From the NCBI RefSeq assembly GCF_026914185.1, contig NC_070575.1, positions 2,170,001 to 2,234,000 on the forward strand: a stretch of 64,000 nucleotides of DNA, read 5' to 3'. Under the pieces are notes generated by a model. The model saw only the letters and a list, made by a program, of their open reading frames with translations, was not told the origin of the DNA and made no database searches. Made by a program: the position numbers and the translations under genes. This DNA comes from Puccinia triticina. Its lineage: Eukaryota > Basidiomycota > Pucciniomycetes > Pucciniales > Pucciniaceae. The first letter of the stretch is position 1; every line of letters begins with the position of its first letter. Of this stretch, positions 1 to 11,922 are shown piece after piece.

Positions 1-615
1 ATGTGTTTTACATGAAATATGTATGAGAAATTTTGGTGGACTTGATCAGGTGTCACACAGAATGTCAAGCAAAATTCACATTATTATGCTTGCAATATAC
101 AGCTGACAAATGTGGCCTAGATTTTCAGCATTTATGATAGATTTTTTATGAAGCTTTCAACCTTTCCAGAATCTCCAAAACCAAATGGATCTTGATGTGA
201 AACTGGTTTATGTAATTTTATGCATAAACCTGTCAAAACTTAGGCCAGTTCTCAAATTTGAAAAAATAAAAATTCCAAGCATTATGAGTGCAATTTCACT
301 GTTAAAAAACTGATATGGATCAATTTGTAACTTTTTGGAATTTGTGCGCTGTTATACATTACTAGAGGCCAAGGCAGCTGTGACACTGCAAGCTCCCAGG
401 GCAGGACCTCAGAAAAAAAGGTATGACAAATTGGGCAAAACCTCTGAAAGGTACTCTTCAAAAAGGTATGAAAGCACCAAAGTGCCATTTAGGGTGTTCA
501 TAGAAAAAAATCAAAATGTGGAAAGCCACCAAATTGCTTTGGGGGTAATAAAGCTTGGAGAAATGCTATTAATTCAGGCCCTGTTTTGATGCACTGTTAT
601 ATGTGATTGATGAAA
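1..615. other. AT-rich sequence without a gene
   Basis: I see no coding sequence with a recognisable domain, splice structure or repeat here. The only open frames are short and have no recognisable content. The right edge is the target-site copy of the hAT-like element that follows. Confidence 0.5.
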
Positions 616-891
616 TAGAGATTGACAAGTGGACCCAGGTACCCGCCGCGTGTCCGGGTACCCGCAGTGTTTTTTGTGATATTCAGACACCCGTACCCAT
701 ACAAGGCACCTGCAGGCAGGTACTGGTGCTTTTTTTATATCCGGAACCCCCTCTTGATGACAGGTACAGACCGTTCATTGGGAGTGTTGGTTCCTCTCAA
801 TGACCACAGTCTGTCCCATTCATTGAGAGGCTTTTTTCCTTTTGATGACCGGGGCAGATCCTGGTCATCAGGAGGAAACAACCCTCTCAAT

Positions 892-1106
892 TTTAGAGAC
901 TGTAAAATGAAGATGTGTCTGGTGAGAGTCAAACTCACGACCTCAGCTATGCTGAGACACATACTAGAGTGCTGCCTTTACCAACTAGGCTACAGACGCT
1001 TGTGGCTGCCAGCTGGGTGGTTGGTTGGTAGTGCTCATGGGTCAATCCAACAGCCCTCCATACTGTGGTGATACATCATGGTAGCAGACTTACAGACAAC
1101 TCAACA
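892..1106 (-). mobile_element. Solo LTR of the tRNA-promoter TRIM family
   Basis: On the minus strand this 215-bp sequence starts TGTTGAGTTGTCTGT and matches almost end to end the LTRs of the complete TRIM at 62,456-63,207. It is flanked by TCAAT at 887-891 and again at 1107-1111, a 5-bp target-site duplication typical of LTR retroelements. The copied site lies in the CTCAATGACC palindrome array, so this insertion postdates the array. Its terminal bases (TCTCTAAA on the minus strand) differ slightly from the intact TCTCTACA end. A solo LTR is the normal product of recombination between the two LTRs of a full element. Confidence 0.85.
914..999 (-). other. tRNA-like Pol III promoter sequence inside the solo LTR
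   Basis: Reading the minus strand, GCGTCTG and CAGACAC could form a 7-bp acceptor-like stem with one mismatch. An A-box-like TAGCCTAGTTGG and a B-box-like GTTTGACTC follow, and a CTCAGC/GCTGAG hairpin lies where a long variable arm would be. The anticodon arm is degenerate, so I do not call a functional tRNA gene. Confidence 0.6.
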
Positions 1107-1296
1107 TCAATGACCGGGTTCTGTCCTGGTCATCAAGAAGGCTAATTCCTCCCAATGACTGTTTTCTGTCCCGGTCATTGAGAAGGCTAATTCCTCTCAA
1201 TGAACGGTTGTTGTCCCAGTCATCAAGAGGGTTGATTCCTACCAATGACCAGGATCTGTCCCGGTCATCAAGAGGAATAAACCCCCTCAGTGACCG

Positions 1297-1774
1297 CAAC
1301 AGTGGGCCGCTACGCTAAACTACGCTATTTTAGCCCTAAAGTTTAGTGTAGCGGCAAAAAGCGCCAACCTTTTTTGAATAGCGTTAGCGCGCTGTTAGCG
1401 CCGCTACGCTTCGCTAATTTTCAGCGGCGCTAACAGCATACCAATTTTTGTTTAGCGTTAGCGCTGCGCTACAGCCGCTACGCTACGCTACATTGCGCTA
1501 AAGCGGAAAAAAGGCACTTTTTTGCCGCAAAAAACACTTTAGCGCAGCATAGCGCGCGCTCTTTTGCGCCTTGCGTGCTTAGCGTTAGCGCAATTGCGCG
1601 CATCTGCGCTAACACTACGCTAAAAGCTAAAATAGCTTTGCATCCTTTGCGCGTAGCATTAGCGCAGATGCGCGCAATTGCGCTAACGCTACGCTAAAAA
1701 ATAGTGCATTTACGCTGCGCTACGCTACGCTAAGCTATGCTAACAGCTATGTTAGCGTAGCTGACCCACTGTTG
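1297..1774. mobile_element. TAGCG-rich inverted-repeat element
   Basis: The left end CAACAGTGGGCCGCTACGCT and the reverse complement of the right end, CAACAGTGGGTCAGCTACGC, are imperfect inverted repeats. The interior is dense in GCTACGCTA, TAGCGTTAGCGC and related words on both strands, resembling the subterminal transposase-binding repeats of hAT elements. CAGTGGG ends are also hAT-like. I found no matching target duplication, so classification is tentative. A related fragment starts at about 16,517. Confidence 0.55.
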
Positions 1775-1924
1775 GTACCCGGGTACCTGGAAGACCCGCC
1801 TGACCGTGGGTTTTTTTGGCCGGTATCCGGGTACCTGGTGCCCAAAATCCCGCACCCGGACCCGTACACGGCACCCGCGCGCGGGTCCTGGGTACCTGCC
1901 CACAGGTCCACTTGGTAATCTCTA

Positions 1925-3093
1925 TAATGAAATAGTAGGAAGGACAAAGATTTATTTCTTTGGATGTACTTTGTGTACTGCAAAAAACTTGCTGCATACT
2001 GCAGGAGGCATCCACTCAGCTTCCTGGCCACAGGGCACCATAGCTTAAAACACTTCATGTACTGTGGCAACCCCCAAAAGAAGGAATTGTTTTTGGGAAT
2101 TTTCTCTTGACTAATGAAGAGTCCCCCAGAGTCTCCCTAAGAGCATCTCCAAAAGAGCCACTTTTGCGCGACCTGATGTAAGGGTCTGGTGGACCCTCAC
2201 TGGAGACAACAAGGAAAGCGGGCGAGTGGGACGAGGCCGGAGCCTTTTGGAGCCTCTAGTTCCAAACAGTGCGGGCTTTGGATTTCAGAAGGGCTAGCCG
2301 GGAGAGAGGAAAGCTCTCTGCCGGACTAGGGAAGCAGAGGGTGAAGACTAAGTACAAGGGGGAACTAGGCTTATGTAATCTGGTGACATGTCTGTGTAAG
2401 CCTATGAGGAGCAGGGCTTACACCTGAGTCCAACTTTGGCGGCCAAGAAGGTGATTTTGGCCTCCAGCGGAGCTGCTGAGAGGGCTGCTAAAATTAGCGT
2501 GTGTCAATCAAAGCCACCCTAAACTGCTTTATCTGCCAGCTTGGGTCTATTCCATCCCCTATGAGTTTTCAGTCAATGCACCATGAGTGATTTTACCATG
2601 AGGGTTGGAAATCCTGATGCTGTCCAGCTAGAGGGCATCACATATGTATTTTTTTACCTCATGCTTCCATCCTGAGCTAGGAGGGAAGTGTGAAAACTGA
2701 TGCCAGTCACCAAGTAGCCCCATCAAATTTGATGAAAAAATTCTTATGCAATTGGCTTGTTGAAACCTGGACAATGCGGGTCTTAGATCTGCATTTGCTC
2801 AATTTGTTCCACCTTTCACACAGAACAGGCCAATGTAAAATAAAATTTCCTCATGTCTGTGGAAAACTGACCAATTCCAACAAGGTATATCCAAACTCCT
2901 GCAGATAAAATGAAAACTGAACCCAAAAAAGAACCCAGATAAATGAAAGAAAGAAGACAAAGTATTATCCTCAGGCAAAATATCCCAGGTTATAAAGAAG
3001 AAGAATTGATACAATTAGATACAGAAACCTGCCAGTTTATGTAATAAAAACAGCCAAAAAAGAATTCAAGAGAAAAACTTGATTACTGAGGAG
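1925..3093. other. Intergenic, no supported gene
   Basis: After the hAT-like element the sequence is single-copy in appearance, AT-rich, with only short open frames. It precedes the 3' end of the first secreted-protein gene. I see no RNA gene or repeat boundary. Confidence 0.45.
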
Positions 3094-5051
3094 TTAATAG
3101 TATGTGCTCAGTTGAAGTATCTGAACCTTCAACAATTCAATTCTATCAGAAATGACCCCATACTGACAATATCTGTAAAGTGGATCTTGATATCCAATTT
3201 TGTTGTTGTTACCTAAGTAATGCTCTACTTCAATGGTTTTGATATAAGTTGCAAATTCTTTCAGCTCAGACTTCTTCTTTTTTGACTCTGGATCTCCTTT
3301 GAAAAGAGAGAAAAATTTCCGTTCTGGTTTTTTGAATTCCTTCTGCAGATAAATTTGAATGTTTTCTAACTTGGTAATAAACTGACTACTTGAGGACATC
3401 AAATCAAACTTTTTTTGGAAATCATTGTTTTCTTGCAGGATATTTCCAGTCTCCTGTGGATAGTATTCTTTCCAATATTCAATTAGATGGAATAAAAGTG
3501 TCAATTCCAATTCTGATTTTTCCTTCTCTTCAAACTTTTGAATGTTTGTGAAAGCTTCAATCAATTCTTCAAAAGACCCTTTGTTGAAATAAGTCAAAGG
3601 CAATTTTCTAGGAATCACAAGTTCAAAACCTCCTCGTGCTTCAACTTGATAAGGAATGAAGTTTTTCTCCCTAACTTGTGACATCTTCATTTTTAAACCC
3701 TGATTTTTTTTGTTTTGGGGTAAGGCCCTGTAATTTTCAAAAGTCATTTTAGCATATTCATAGGAGAAAGATTTTCTATCACTTTCTTCCAGAACTTTGA
3801 AAATGGTTTTAATGAAGAAAAATGTCATTTATGGTTCAACACATCCAATGGAATGTTAAATCAATTTGGCTTACCCTCCAACAAATATCTTAATGGGGAG
3901 TAATACCAGTTTTCAAGAACATTCTTGCTACTTTGAGGAAGAATTTGTCTTGATATTAAGCTTTGTTGATATTTGTATGAATGGTAAAGATGTTTTGAAA
4001 CTGCAATTGTGGTGCCATATTTTTGAAATAAAAAGTTGAATGCATCTGAATTTATAAGCTGATGCTTTGAGAAGTAGTAGATTGTCTCAAAAAAGAGCCT
4101 TTGGAGATTGATGAAACTAAAATAAAATGATCCATCCTCAAGATAATTACACATTGTAACAACAGAACTGATCAATCTGTCAAGTGCACTTTTCATGTTT
4201 ATTTCTTTTTCTTGATCATTTATGTTTCTGATAAAAAATGGCAAAACAAAATCTTTTCAGCTCACATCTGCATCCCATTATGAAATCATCATGTAATGGG
4301 TTTTTTACATACATTGGACTTTTTTCCTGGTGAGGAAGGAATGATTCAACAATTTCATGTATCTCATTCAAACTTTCTCTTTTTTCATAGTAGATATTAT
4401 ATTTTGGGCTAGAGTCCTCAAATAAACCAATTTGAGGCAATTCTTCCAGCCCAAAGAAAGAACGTCTCAGAAAATTGAAATCTTCCCACATCAATTCTAC
4501 TGTAGAGTATGCATTATCATATCAGAAGCTATTATTGCAAAATCCTAGCAAAAGACATACTTTTTTTATGTTTTTCAAGTGTTTTGAGATCTATCACTAT
4601 CAAAAAGGATGAATGAAAACAATTCAAAATTTAGTTTCTCAGTAATTTCATGAATTCATAGATGAAGCTTCAGTTTCTTTTTTCCTAACGTACTAGGACT
4701 TGGATTTCCAAGCTGTTTAATTTCAGAAATGTATTTCTTCATAGCGTCTTGTTCTTTCAATCGGGGGGTATAACCTGGGCTTCGCAATATATGGCCTATG
4801 GAGTACTCACTGTCTTTTTTTTGTATCAATTTGTGTATTTTTTGTTGGATAAGCCGTGAGGTTTTCAAGAGGAAATTAATCTTTCTAAGAGGAAGTAAAT
4901 TGTACTCACTTCTTTGAATCAAAGGTTCATTCAAACCTTCCTTTGGAATCCCGTCAAGCCCTCCCAACATAGGTGTGCTGTAAACCATTGGTGGGAAGCT
5001 CACAGCAACTAAAAAAGCTGAAAATGGCAGATACTTTGAATGAATTATCAT
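3094..5051 (-). CDS. Secreted rust-type protein of unknown function, copy 1 (candidate effector)
   Basis: Five exons are supported: 5051-4694, 4596-4561, 4499-4313, 4227-3875 and 3794-3094, with GT-AG introns of 97, 61, 85 and 80 bp. They keep one frame for about 544 residues. The N-terminus has a basic start, a hydrophobic run and a small-residue cleavage site (about residues 1-25), so secretion is likely; no later membrane segment is seen. The body is Lys/Glu-rich and helical-looking, with motifs such as LFFETIYYFSKHQLIN and a C-terminal YQDPLYRYCQYGV. The exon model is confirmed by the paralogue at 6405-8415, whose last four exons have matching phases and an identical 701-bp last exon. I do not recognise the family. 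Being secreted, multi-copy and lineage-specific suggests a host-interaction role, which is inference. Confidence 0.75.
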
Positions 5052-6404
5052 TGTGAATGATAAAGTGATGATTGATCAAATAAGGTAAATGGATGATCTA
5101 TCCTGGTTTGAAGCAAGGAATAAATTTGTGTCTCCTTGAAATGCAGTTTCTTAGAAGGATGCTTTTTGAAGAAGAGTCTTTTAGTGTTTGCAATGAAACT
5201 CCCAGAGCCAATGAGACATCTTGTTTTGTACAGTACATGAGATTTGTCGCGTTGTTGTTCTTAAACTCATCTGCAATTCAGTCAAACTTGTCTTATCAAC
5301 ACCAACTACAAGTAAAACTACTTGCAATACAACTCCAATCCCAAAACAAAACCTGAAGTAAAACTCAAGGGGATTGTTTGACAGGTAACATGAAACCACT
5401 GCTCAAATCTGGGTTTGTCACAAGGAAACTTTCCAAAACAGCCAGTACATTTCTGTAGAAGAAACCCCACAAGAGAAAATCTGCTCAACTTCCATAAGAC
5501 TAAATGCAAGATACATCAGCATAACTTCCCTTGTAACTTGACCCAATTACATTATGATAGTATTTTTCCCTGGGATTTTGCACTGGAGCTTTGTTGAAAA
5601 ATACCTATAAGAAAGGTTTCAGTAACACCACAAGCTTTTTGAGACCTCCCACATGCCAACTGCTGGAAGTTGAGTGACTTTTTATTGCAGTATTACAGGG
5701 TTTAAATAGTGTGCACACCTCCAAGGCTCCAATCAAGTTTTACCTGCCCATGCAAATCTTTAAAGCTTCATGGCATGTATAAGTTTCTTAAATCCACACA
5801 AACATGGAAGCCTACACTAGCTGGACCATAGTACCTGTTGGTGTCTACTAGGCACCCGCCAGTGGGTGCGGGTGTGAGTGTCCAGTTTGAGGCGAAATTC
5901 AGGCAGGTACCTACACCTGCCCCAGGTACCCAAGCGCAAATTTCCAGTTTTCCAGCTAGAGCTGACCCCTAGTGCCCATTGGCGGGTACTAGGCACCTGT
6001 TATTTGGTACCCGTTGGGGTGCGCAGGACCCGCTTGCGGGTGCGGGTTTCCAGTTTGAGGGGAAATTCAGGCAGGTACCCACAAAATTCCTGCTCAGCTC
6101 TTCTCAGGAGGAGAATAAGGAGGAGGGCCCTTGGTGGCATGGGCTGCAAAAGTCTAGACCCACAGCCGCAGATTCTTAATCTAAAGGGGATGGCTAAACC
6201 TCACTGGCTCATGGTGAAAATTTAATGAGATCAAGTTTTCACCAGAAAACAATGTTTTGATTCTCCCACTAATTCAAGCCATTTAGGTGAAAAGAAGTCC
6301 TCCATTGACACAATGAGATAAAAGATTTTGTTTCTGATATCCAAATAAACAGTAGTAAATCTTCAAAAGCAGAATTTGATTATTGAATCAGAGTTCTTCC
6401 TGTT
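5052..6404. other. Intergenic region between the tandem secreted-protein genes, with a GC-rich direct repeat
   Basis: The promoter side (about 5375-5430) contains a stretch also found upstream of copy 2 (about 8704-8755), with shared words such as TTTGACAG and TTTGTCACAA, so the duplication includes upstream DNA. At about 5840-5925 and 6005-6082 a GC-rich unit ending in AAATTCAGGCAGGTACC is directly repeated. I see no gene here. Confidence 0.5.
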
Positions 6405-8415
6405 TTAATAAAGTTTACTCAATTCAACTATCTGAACCTTCAATAATTCAATTTGATTGGAAACTACACCATACTGACAATATCTGTAAAGTGGATCTTG
6501 ATAGCCAATTTCCTTGTTGCTGCCAAAGTAATAATCTACTTCAATTGTTTTCATATAAGTTGCAAATTCTTTCAGCTCAGACTTCTTCTTTTCTGCCTCT
6601 TGATTTCCTTCAAAAAGAGAGGAAAATTTCCATTCTGTTTTTTTGAATTCCCTCTGTAAATAAATCTGAATGTTTTCTAACTTGGTAATAAATTGACTAC
6701 TTGAGGACATCAAATCAAACTTTTGTTGGAAATCAGTGTTTTCTTTCAGGATCCTTTCAGTCTCTTCTGGATAGTATTCTTTCCAGTATTCTATGAACTG
6801 GAATAAGATTGTCAATTCTAACTCAGAGTTTCCTTTCTCTTCAAGCTGGTCCATGTTGGTGAAAGTATCAATCAATTCTTCAAAATTATCCTTGTTGAAA
6901 TAATCTAAATTCAATTTTTTGGGGAGTCCAGAATATAACATTATTTGTGCTCTACCTTGATTAACAATGAAGATTTTATCTGCAATTTGTGACATCTTCT
7001 TTATTAATCCTGGATTTTTTTCCTCTTGGGGTAAGGTCATGTAATTTTTGAAGGAATGTCTAGCATATTCATATGAAAAAATGTTTCTGTCTCTTTCTTC
7101 CAGAACTATTATTCTTTTTTTTTTTTTTGGATTTGAAGGAGAAAAGTCATTCATGCATAGTTCAACACATCTAATCAAAGCTCAAATAAATCTGGCTTAC
7201 CTTTCAACAAGTATTTGAATGGGGAGTAATACCAGTTTTCAAGAGCATTCTTGCTACTTTGAGGGAGAAGCTCTCTTGATATTAATTGTTGCTGATATCT
7301 AAATGAATGAAAAACATGTTTTGAAGCTGCAAATATGGCACCTTTTTCTTGAAATAAAGCATTGAATTGAGGTGCATTGATAAGCTGATGCTTGGAGAAG
7401 TAGTAGATTGTCTCAAAAAAGAGCCTCTGGAGATTCATGAACTTCAAGTAATAAAATTCATAATCAATACCACCACTCATTTCTCCAACAGAAACCATCA
7501 GTCCATGAAGTAAATTGTTAAAATCTGTCTCCTTATCATTCATGATTCTAATACAAAATAACAAACAAAATCCTTTCAGCTCAGATTCTTGTTATAGCAT
7601 TAATTCTTTCACATACTTTGAGCTTTTGCCCTTACAGGGAAGAAAGGATTTCATGGTTCCATGTATTCTGTCCAAAAATTCTAATTTTTCATAAAATAGA
7701 TCATACTTATAAATAGTTCTCTGATCATCAAGAACACTTAGTTGAGGCAAGGTGCCAATCTCCAAAAAAGAGATTCTGAGTAAATCAAAATCTTGCCACA
7801 TCAATTCTACTAAAGAAGACAAATCCACAATTTATTAGCCAATGTCAAAGAAGCTGTTAACGTGAAAATTCCTGGAGAAGAAATACTTTGGCTGTCTTGT
7901 TCTAGGGTTTTGGGATCTATCACTGTAAAAAAGGGTGAATTAAAATGCTTCAAAATTGAATTCCTTTGTATTTTTGAATGCATAGATGAAGCTTGATTTT
8001 TTTCCCTAGCTTACTACTTGCAATTCCAAGCTGGACAATACTTGAGACTTTATTCTTCACGCTTTCTTGTTCTGGTACTGTGGGAGCATAACCTGGGCTT
8101 CGCAATATGTGGCGTACTGAATGCTTGCTGTCTTGTTGCATCACATTTGTGCAATTTTTATTAACAGATTTTAATCCAATCAATTGACAAATTATAAGTC
8201 AGGAAGTACTGAGAAGACAGTTGATTTCATGTGTGAAGATGAATCTTTCCAAGGTGAAGAAAATGATACCCACTTCTTTGAATCAACGGTTCACTCAAAC
8301 CTTCTGGTTTCCTCATCAAATTGAACCTTTCCCACATAGGTGTACCTTGAACCACTAGGGGGAATCTCATGGCAACCAAAAAACCAGCCAATTTCAGGCA
8401 CTTGTGAATTCTCAT
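6405..8415 (-). CDS. Secreted rust-type protein of unknown function, copy 2 (first exon possibly damaged)
   Basis: This is a tandem paralogue of the gene at 3094-5051. Downstream exons are 7922-7887, 7809-7617, 7547-7201 and 7105-6405, all joining in frame with the same phases as copy 1; the last exon is again 701 bp. The signal-peptide start aligns at 8415 and that part runs to an in-frame TGA near 8230. The matching later part of exon 1 (about 8180-8015) is in another frame, with extra sequence between. Either an additional intron exists here, or the copy has lost its first exon by insertion. The end of exon 1 (donor at 8014) and everything after it is intact. Function unknown; secretion is inferred from the hydrophobic N-terminus. 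Confidence 0.6.
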
Positions 8416-9190
8416 TGTGAATGATAAACTGCCAAGATAAGTCAATTGGGTGACCTGTCCTGGGTTCAAGCAAGTGATGAATGTGCGGCCACTCAAAATG
8501 AGATTTGTTGCAAGGAAGCTATTTACAACAAAGTTTCATGGTGTTTACGGTGAAACTCCAAGAACCAATTGCACAGGTTATTGAACACACTATTGCATAG
8601 GTTATTGTATACACTATTACACTGCACATACAGCAAATGAAATTTCTCCAGTCTTTGTTCTGAAACCCATGATTACAAAACTTGAAGAATAGTTCCAGAG
8701 GGGTATTTGACAGGGAATGTGAAACCACTCATATCTGAGTTTGTCACAAAACTCAACTGAATTACTTATGTAATACTATTGTTTTTTTGCCCAGTGAGTG
8801 TGCATTGAACTTAAGATTTGATAAAGGTTGCAGTGACACCACAAGCTTTCTCAGGGTTGCCACTTGTTAACTGGTTGCATTTAAGCAACTTTTTCTTGTA
8901 GTGGTAACAGTCCTTGCAAAGGAGGGCTTCACGATATGTGCTGTTACTCTTCTACATGGCATAGCTTTGAGTATTCCGATTGAGTATTTTTCAGTTGCTC
9001 ACTTCCCCTTTTACAGAGATACTCTCAGTGGATCTTTGAGATTGCGTGATCCCAAAATGACACCTTGGTTCTATTGCTTATTTTGTTGGATGTGAGAAAT
9101 TGATTGATAGACATCACAAGAAAAGAGAGGGGCTGGATAATTGATTCATGTACAAACAGACAAGCAAACATAGAAAGGGGCGGAGGGGAC
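8416..9190. other. Intergenic, shared 5' flank of secreted gene copy 2 and 3' flank of snu66
   Basis: It contains the upstream stretch shared with copy 1 (near 8704-8755). No coding signal with recognisable content was seen. Confidence 0.45.
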
Positions 9191-11922
9191 TCAAGCAGGA
9201 CGTTTGTTATCAGGCGAACCGTCAGGAACTTCGTCAGCTTTGCGTTTACCAGGGGCCAGACCGATGGAGATTTTAGATTTCGACGCCGCCTTATCGAGGA
9301 CGGAAGAGAGTAAAGAAGAGGAGGGTTGAGGCTTAAGGGTGGTCGAGGAAGAGGCAGTGGAAGAGGCTGCGGCGGCGGAGATAGGCTTGAAGCCGGCTTT
9401 CCGGGGGGCCATGAATCCGGAGGGCGTGTGGAAGCCGTCCATGGAAGAGTCGATGCCGGAATGGATGTGGCTTCCCAAGCCGTTCATAAGATCGGGGCCG
9501 GAAGAGATCGTATGTTTGTTGAAAGGTCGGTTGATCGCGTTGGCGCCGATCGCCGGCTTGCCTTCGCGGCCCTTCGCCTTCTTCGACCCGCCACTCGCCC
9601 CTGCCGGCTTCGCTAGCGACGACAGAAACTCCTCCTGGTGCGGCGCCGAGCCCTTGTTCCCGACCGATAAGATCATCGTCGCCGTGCCTAACTTCTCTTG
9701 TCGCTTTCGGAACGCTTCGTTCGTTCCTGTAGGCGTGTCTCCTGATGCCATTGCAGCCTAAAAATCACACCACAAGACGGAATGTTAGCAGCACAAAGGG
9801 GGAAGGAAAAACTTGTCGTCGATGCTTACCAATTTTTTCTCTTCTTCGATTTTCTTGATCCGTTTTTCAGTCTTAGCTTTTCCGCTACCTTTACCATGGA
9901 ACTTGTGAGAGAGAGCCTTCCAGGCCTCTTTCCGAGACAACTCCCTGCCGAACTCGTCATTATATTTGATTTCGACGTCCGGTTTGTAATGGCGATAAGC
10001 TTCCATAGCTTCCTTAGCGGCAGCAGCCTCGCGCATCCTGTTCTCGTATTCCCGAGTAGCTTGGTCTTTAGCATCGCCCATCTTCTTCGTCTTCTCCTTC
10101 TCCAGCTCTCGGAGGCCATCTCGCCTTCGTTGTTCGATTAGCCAGGCCATCTTGTCCTTGTAAAGTCGTTCTTTCTCCCTCTCTTCCGGCGTCATAGGCT
10201 TGATCAGTCCTTGCGACTTGAGCAACGACAAGGTCGAGGCCATCCCTCCCGAGACGTATTGCTCAGTGCCCGTCGCACCATAACTCGTCGGGTCATCTTC
10301 GGCTTCCTTCACCTCTCCACTCTCCTGCTGCTTCTCCTGCACCTGATCCCTGACGATCTTTTCCGAATCTCCTGCCATCAATCGTTCCATCTCACGCCGC
10401 TCTGCCTCCTCGTCGATCGGCGAATCAGCCTCGTTCTCGGCGATCGCCCCCAGACTCGGTTCGATCGACACCGGCTTGGGCTTGTTCCGGGCGGCTTCTT
10501 CCTTTCGACGAATGTCGGCGAGGCGCTCTTGTTGCAAACTGATCGTCCGAATGAATTCCGAAGCATCGTCGATCACCAGCCGCCCGTCGTCTGCTTCTTC
10601 CTCTTCTGCTTTCTCAGCTAGTGATGATCGAGCCTCGCCCATATCTACATCCCCCTGATCTGATCTCGTGGACCCCAGTAGGTCTTGCTTGGGCTCCGCT
10701 TGTTGGTGCTTCCGGCGAAGCTTGCCTGCTTCCCTCCGCATCCGCGACATTGCTACTTGAAGCTCTTCGTCATCTATCACATCCGGCTCGGCGACTGCTG
10801 GTCCTGGATTAGGCGCGTCGATATCCATCCCATCCTTCGGTCTATCGTTCGCTATCTCCTCCGGAACCGTCGATGTGGGCGCACGTTGTTTGCTCTTCTT
10901 GGACTTTGATTTCTTGCTCTTTTTCTTGAAACCAGGATCACCTTCTTCCAAATAATCATTGCCAATTGTTTCTGTTCCAAAAATAAACAAACAATCGACA
11001 TGGTAAGTATAATCAAACGGGGGGGTTTTCACGAGATGAGTATTTTGAGGCTGGCTGTCACCTTACTTGAATAGTCCAAACTGAGCAAGTCTTTTTTGAG
11101 GATTTCGGCAGTTTCTTGTTTAGTGATTTTTGATCCGCTAGTCGAGTCGATCTTGTGTCTACGATTTGATGAGTCTTCTTGATCGACCGAGAGATCATGA
11201 CCGAGCCTGAAAGATTTATCCTGTTTGCCGTCGATTGTATCAGAGTATTTCGCGAGCACGGTTTGCGCTTGGCCAGGAGCGATAAACTCGTCGTCATCGT
11301 AACCGGTGTATTCGCCGGCCTGTTTACCCTGGCGTTTGAGTTCGACGGCCTCTTTTGTCCGAGTATGTTCAGCCAACTCGACGTTCTCTAGTTCGTCATC
11401 TTCTCCATCGAGGATCTTGGAATCTTTGAGGGTCAGGACCATCTTCTCTTCCTCCATCATGTTCGACTGTAGATCATCCAGATCATGTCCGACCTTGAGT
11501 CCTTCGAGATCGCGCGAGCCATACTCGGCCTCATCCGCATTCAATTCGGCTTCTTTTTTCTTGGCTGCAAGCAGCGAATCGTTCTTCTTGGATGCTGATT
11601 TTTTCTTGTGTCGTTTGACCCATTTCTTGAGGTCGTCAACATCGTCATCCTGATTCGACACCAGCTCTCCCAGTCCCCGTCCGCTGAGTTTCGCCAGCCG
11701 TTCTCGGTTCTCCTTCGCCTTGGTGACTCTCTCGGCTACTTGCTTGGATTGCAGTGCATCTGCTTCCTCCTGGCGCCGTTTCGAGTAGTTCTCTTCTGCT
11801 TGCTGGTCTGGGTCGAGTTCTTTTGTCTGGCTCGAGTCAGTTGTGGGGAGTGGCTTGAGACCGAGTGAGACCCTGATCTTGTTGGTTTCTTCTATCGAGA
11901 GACTCTCCTTGACTTGAGACAT
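9191..11922 (-). CDS. snu66: SART1/Snu66 family U4/U6.U5 tri-snRNP protein
   Basis: Three exons, 11922-11067, 10971-9830 and 9757-9191, join in frame across GT-AG introns of 95 and 72 bp to give 854 residues, close to human SART1 (about 800) and longer than S. pombe Snu66. The N-terminus (SLSIEETNKIRVSLGLKPL) is the conserved SART1 opening, followed by long charged, helical stretches and a Lys/Ser/Ala-rich C-terminus (KSKISIGLAPGKRKADE). The family is needed to build and activate the spliceosomal tri-snRNP in the nucleus. The start is the first ATG directly before the conserved motif. It is a normal housekeeping gene with higher GC content than its AT-rich repeat neighbours. Family assignment is firm; the symbol follows the fungal name. 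Confidence 0.9.

Larger units (their letters stand above)
745..1310. repeat. Tandem array of about 40-bp palindromes, split by a solo LTR
   Basis: Roughly eight degenerate units, each with arms like CCTCTCAATGACCGG and CCGGTCATCAAGAGG around a short TCTGTC-type centre, run on both sides of the solo LTR at 892-1106. Open frames across it come from the repeat period and the lack of stops in the motif, not from a gene. Confidence 0.75.
616..1924. mobile_element. hAT-like non-autonomous element with palindrome array (copy 1)
   Basis: The left end reads TAGAGATTGACAAGTGGACC and the reverse complement of the right end reads TAGAGATTACCAAGTGGACC, an 18/20 terminal inverted repeat. The element is flanked by near-identical 8-bp direct copies, TGATGAAA (608-615) and TAATGAAA (1925-1932). 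Both ends continue into GC-rich GGTACCCG clusters (about 640-735 and 1770-1915). The interior (about 745-890 and 1107-1300) is a tandem array of palindromes built on CTCAATGACCGG / CCGGTCATTGAG. A solo TRIM LTR and a TAGCG-rich element sit inside. An 8-bp duplication and a TAGAG terminus fit the hAT superfamily; no transposase remains. A second copy with the same ends lies at 46,467-49,077. Confidence 0.75.

Noticed and set aside
1297..1774. 8-bp target duplication for the TAGCG-rich element
   Set aside because: Flanks AGTGACCG and GTACCCGG do not match, nor do trimmed alternatives.
9326..11868. Plus-strand open frames across the snu66 locus
   Set aside because: They are antisense shadows of the GC-rich snu66 exons and contain no recognisable domain.
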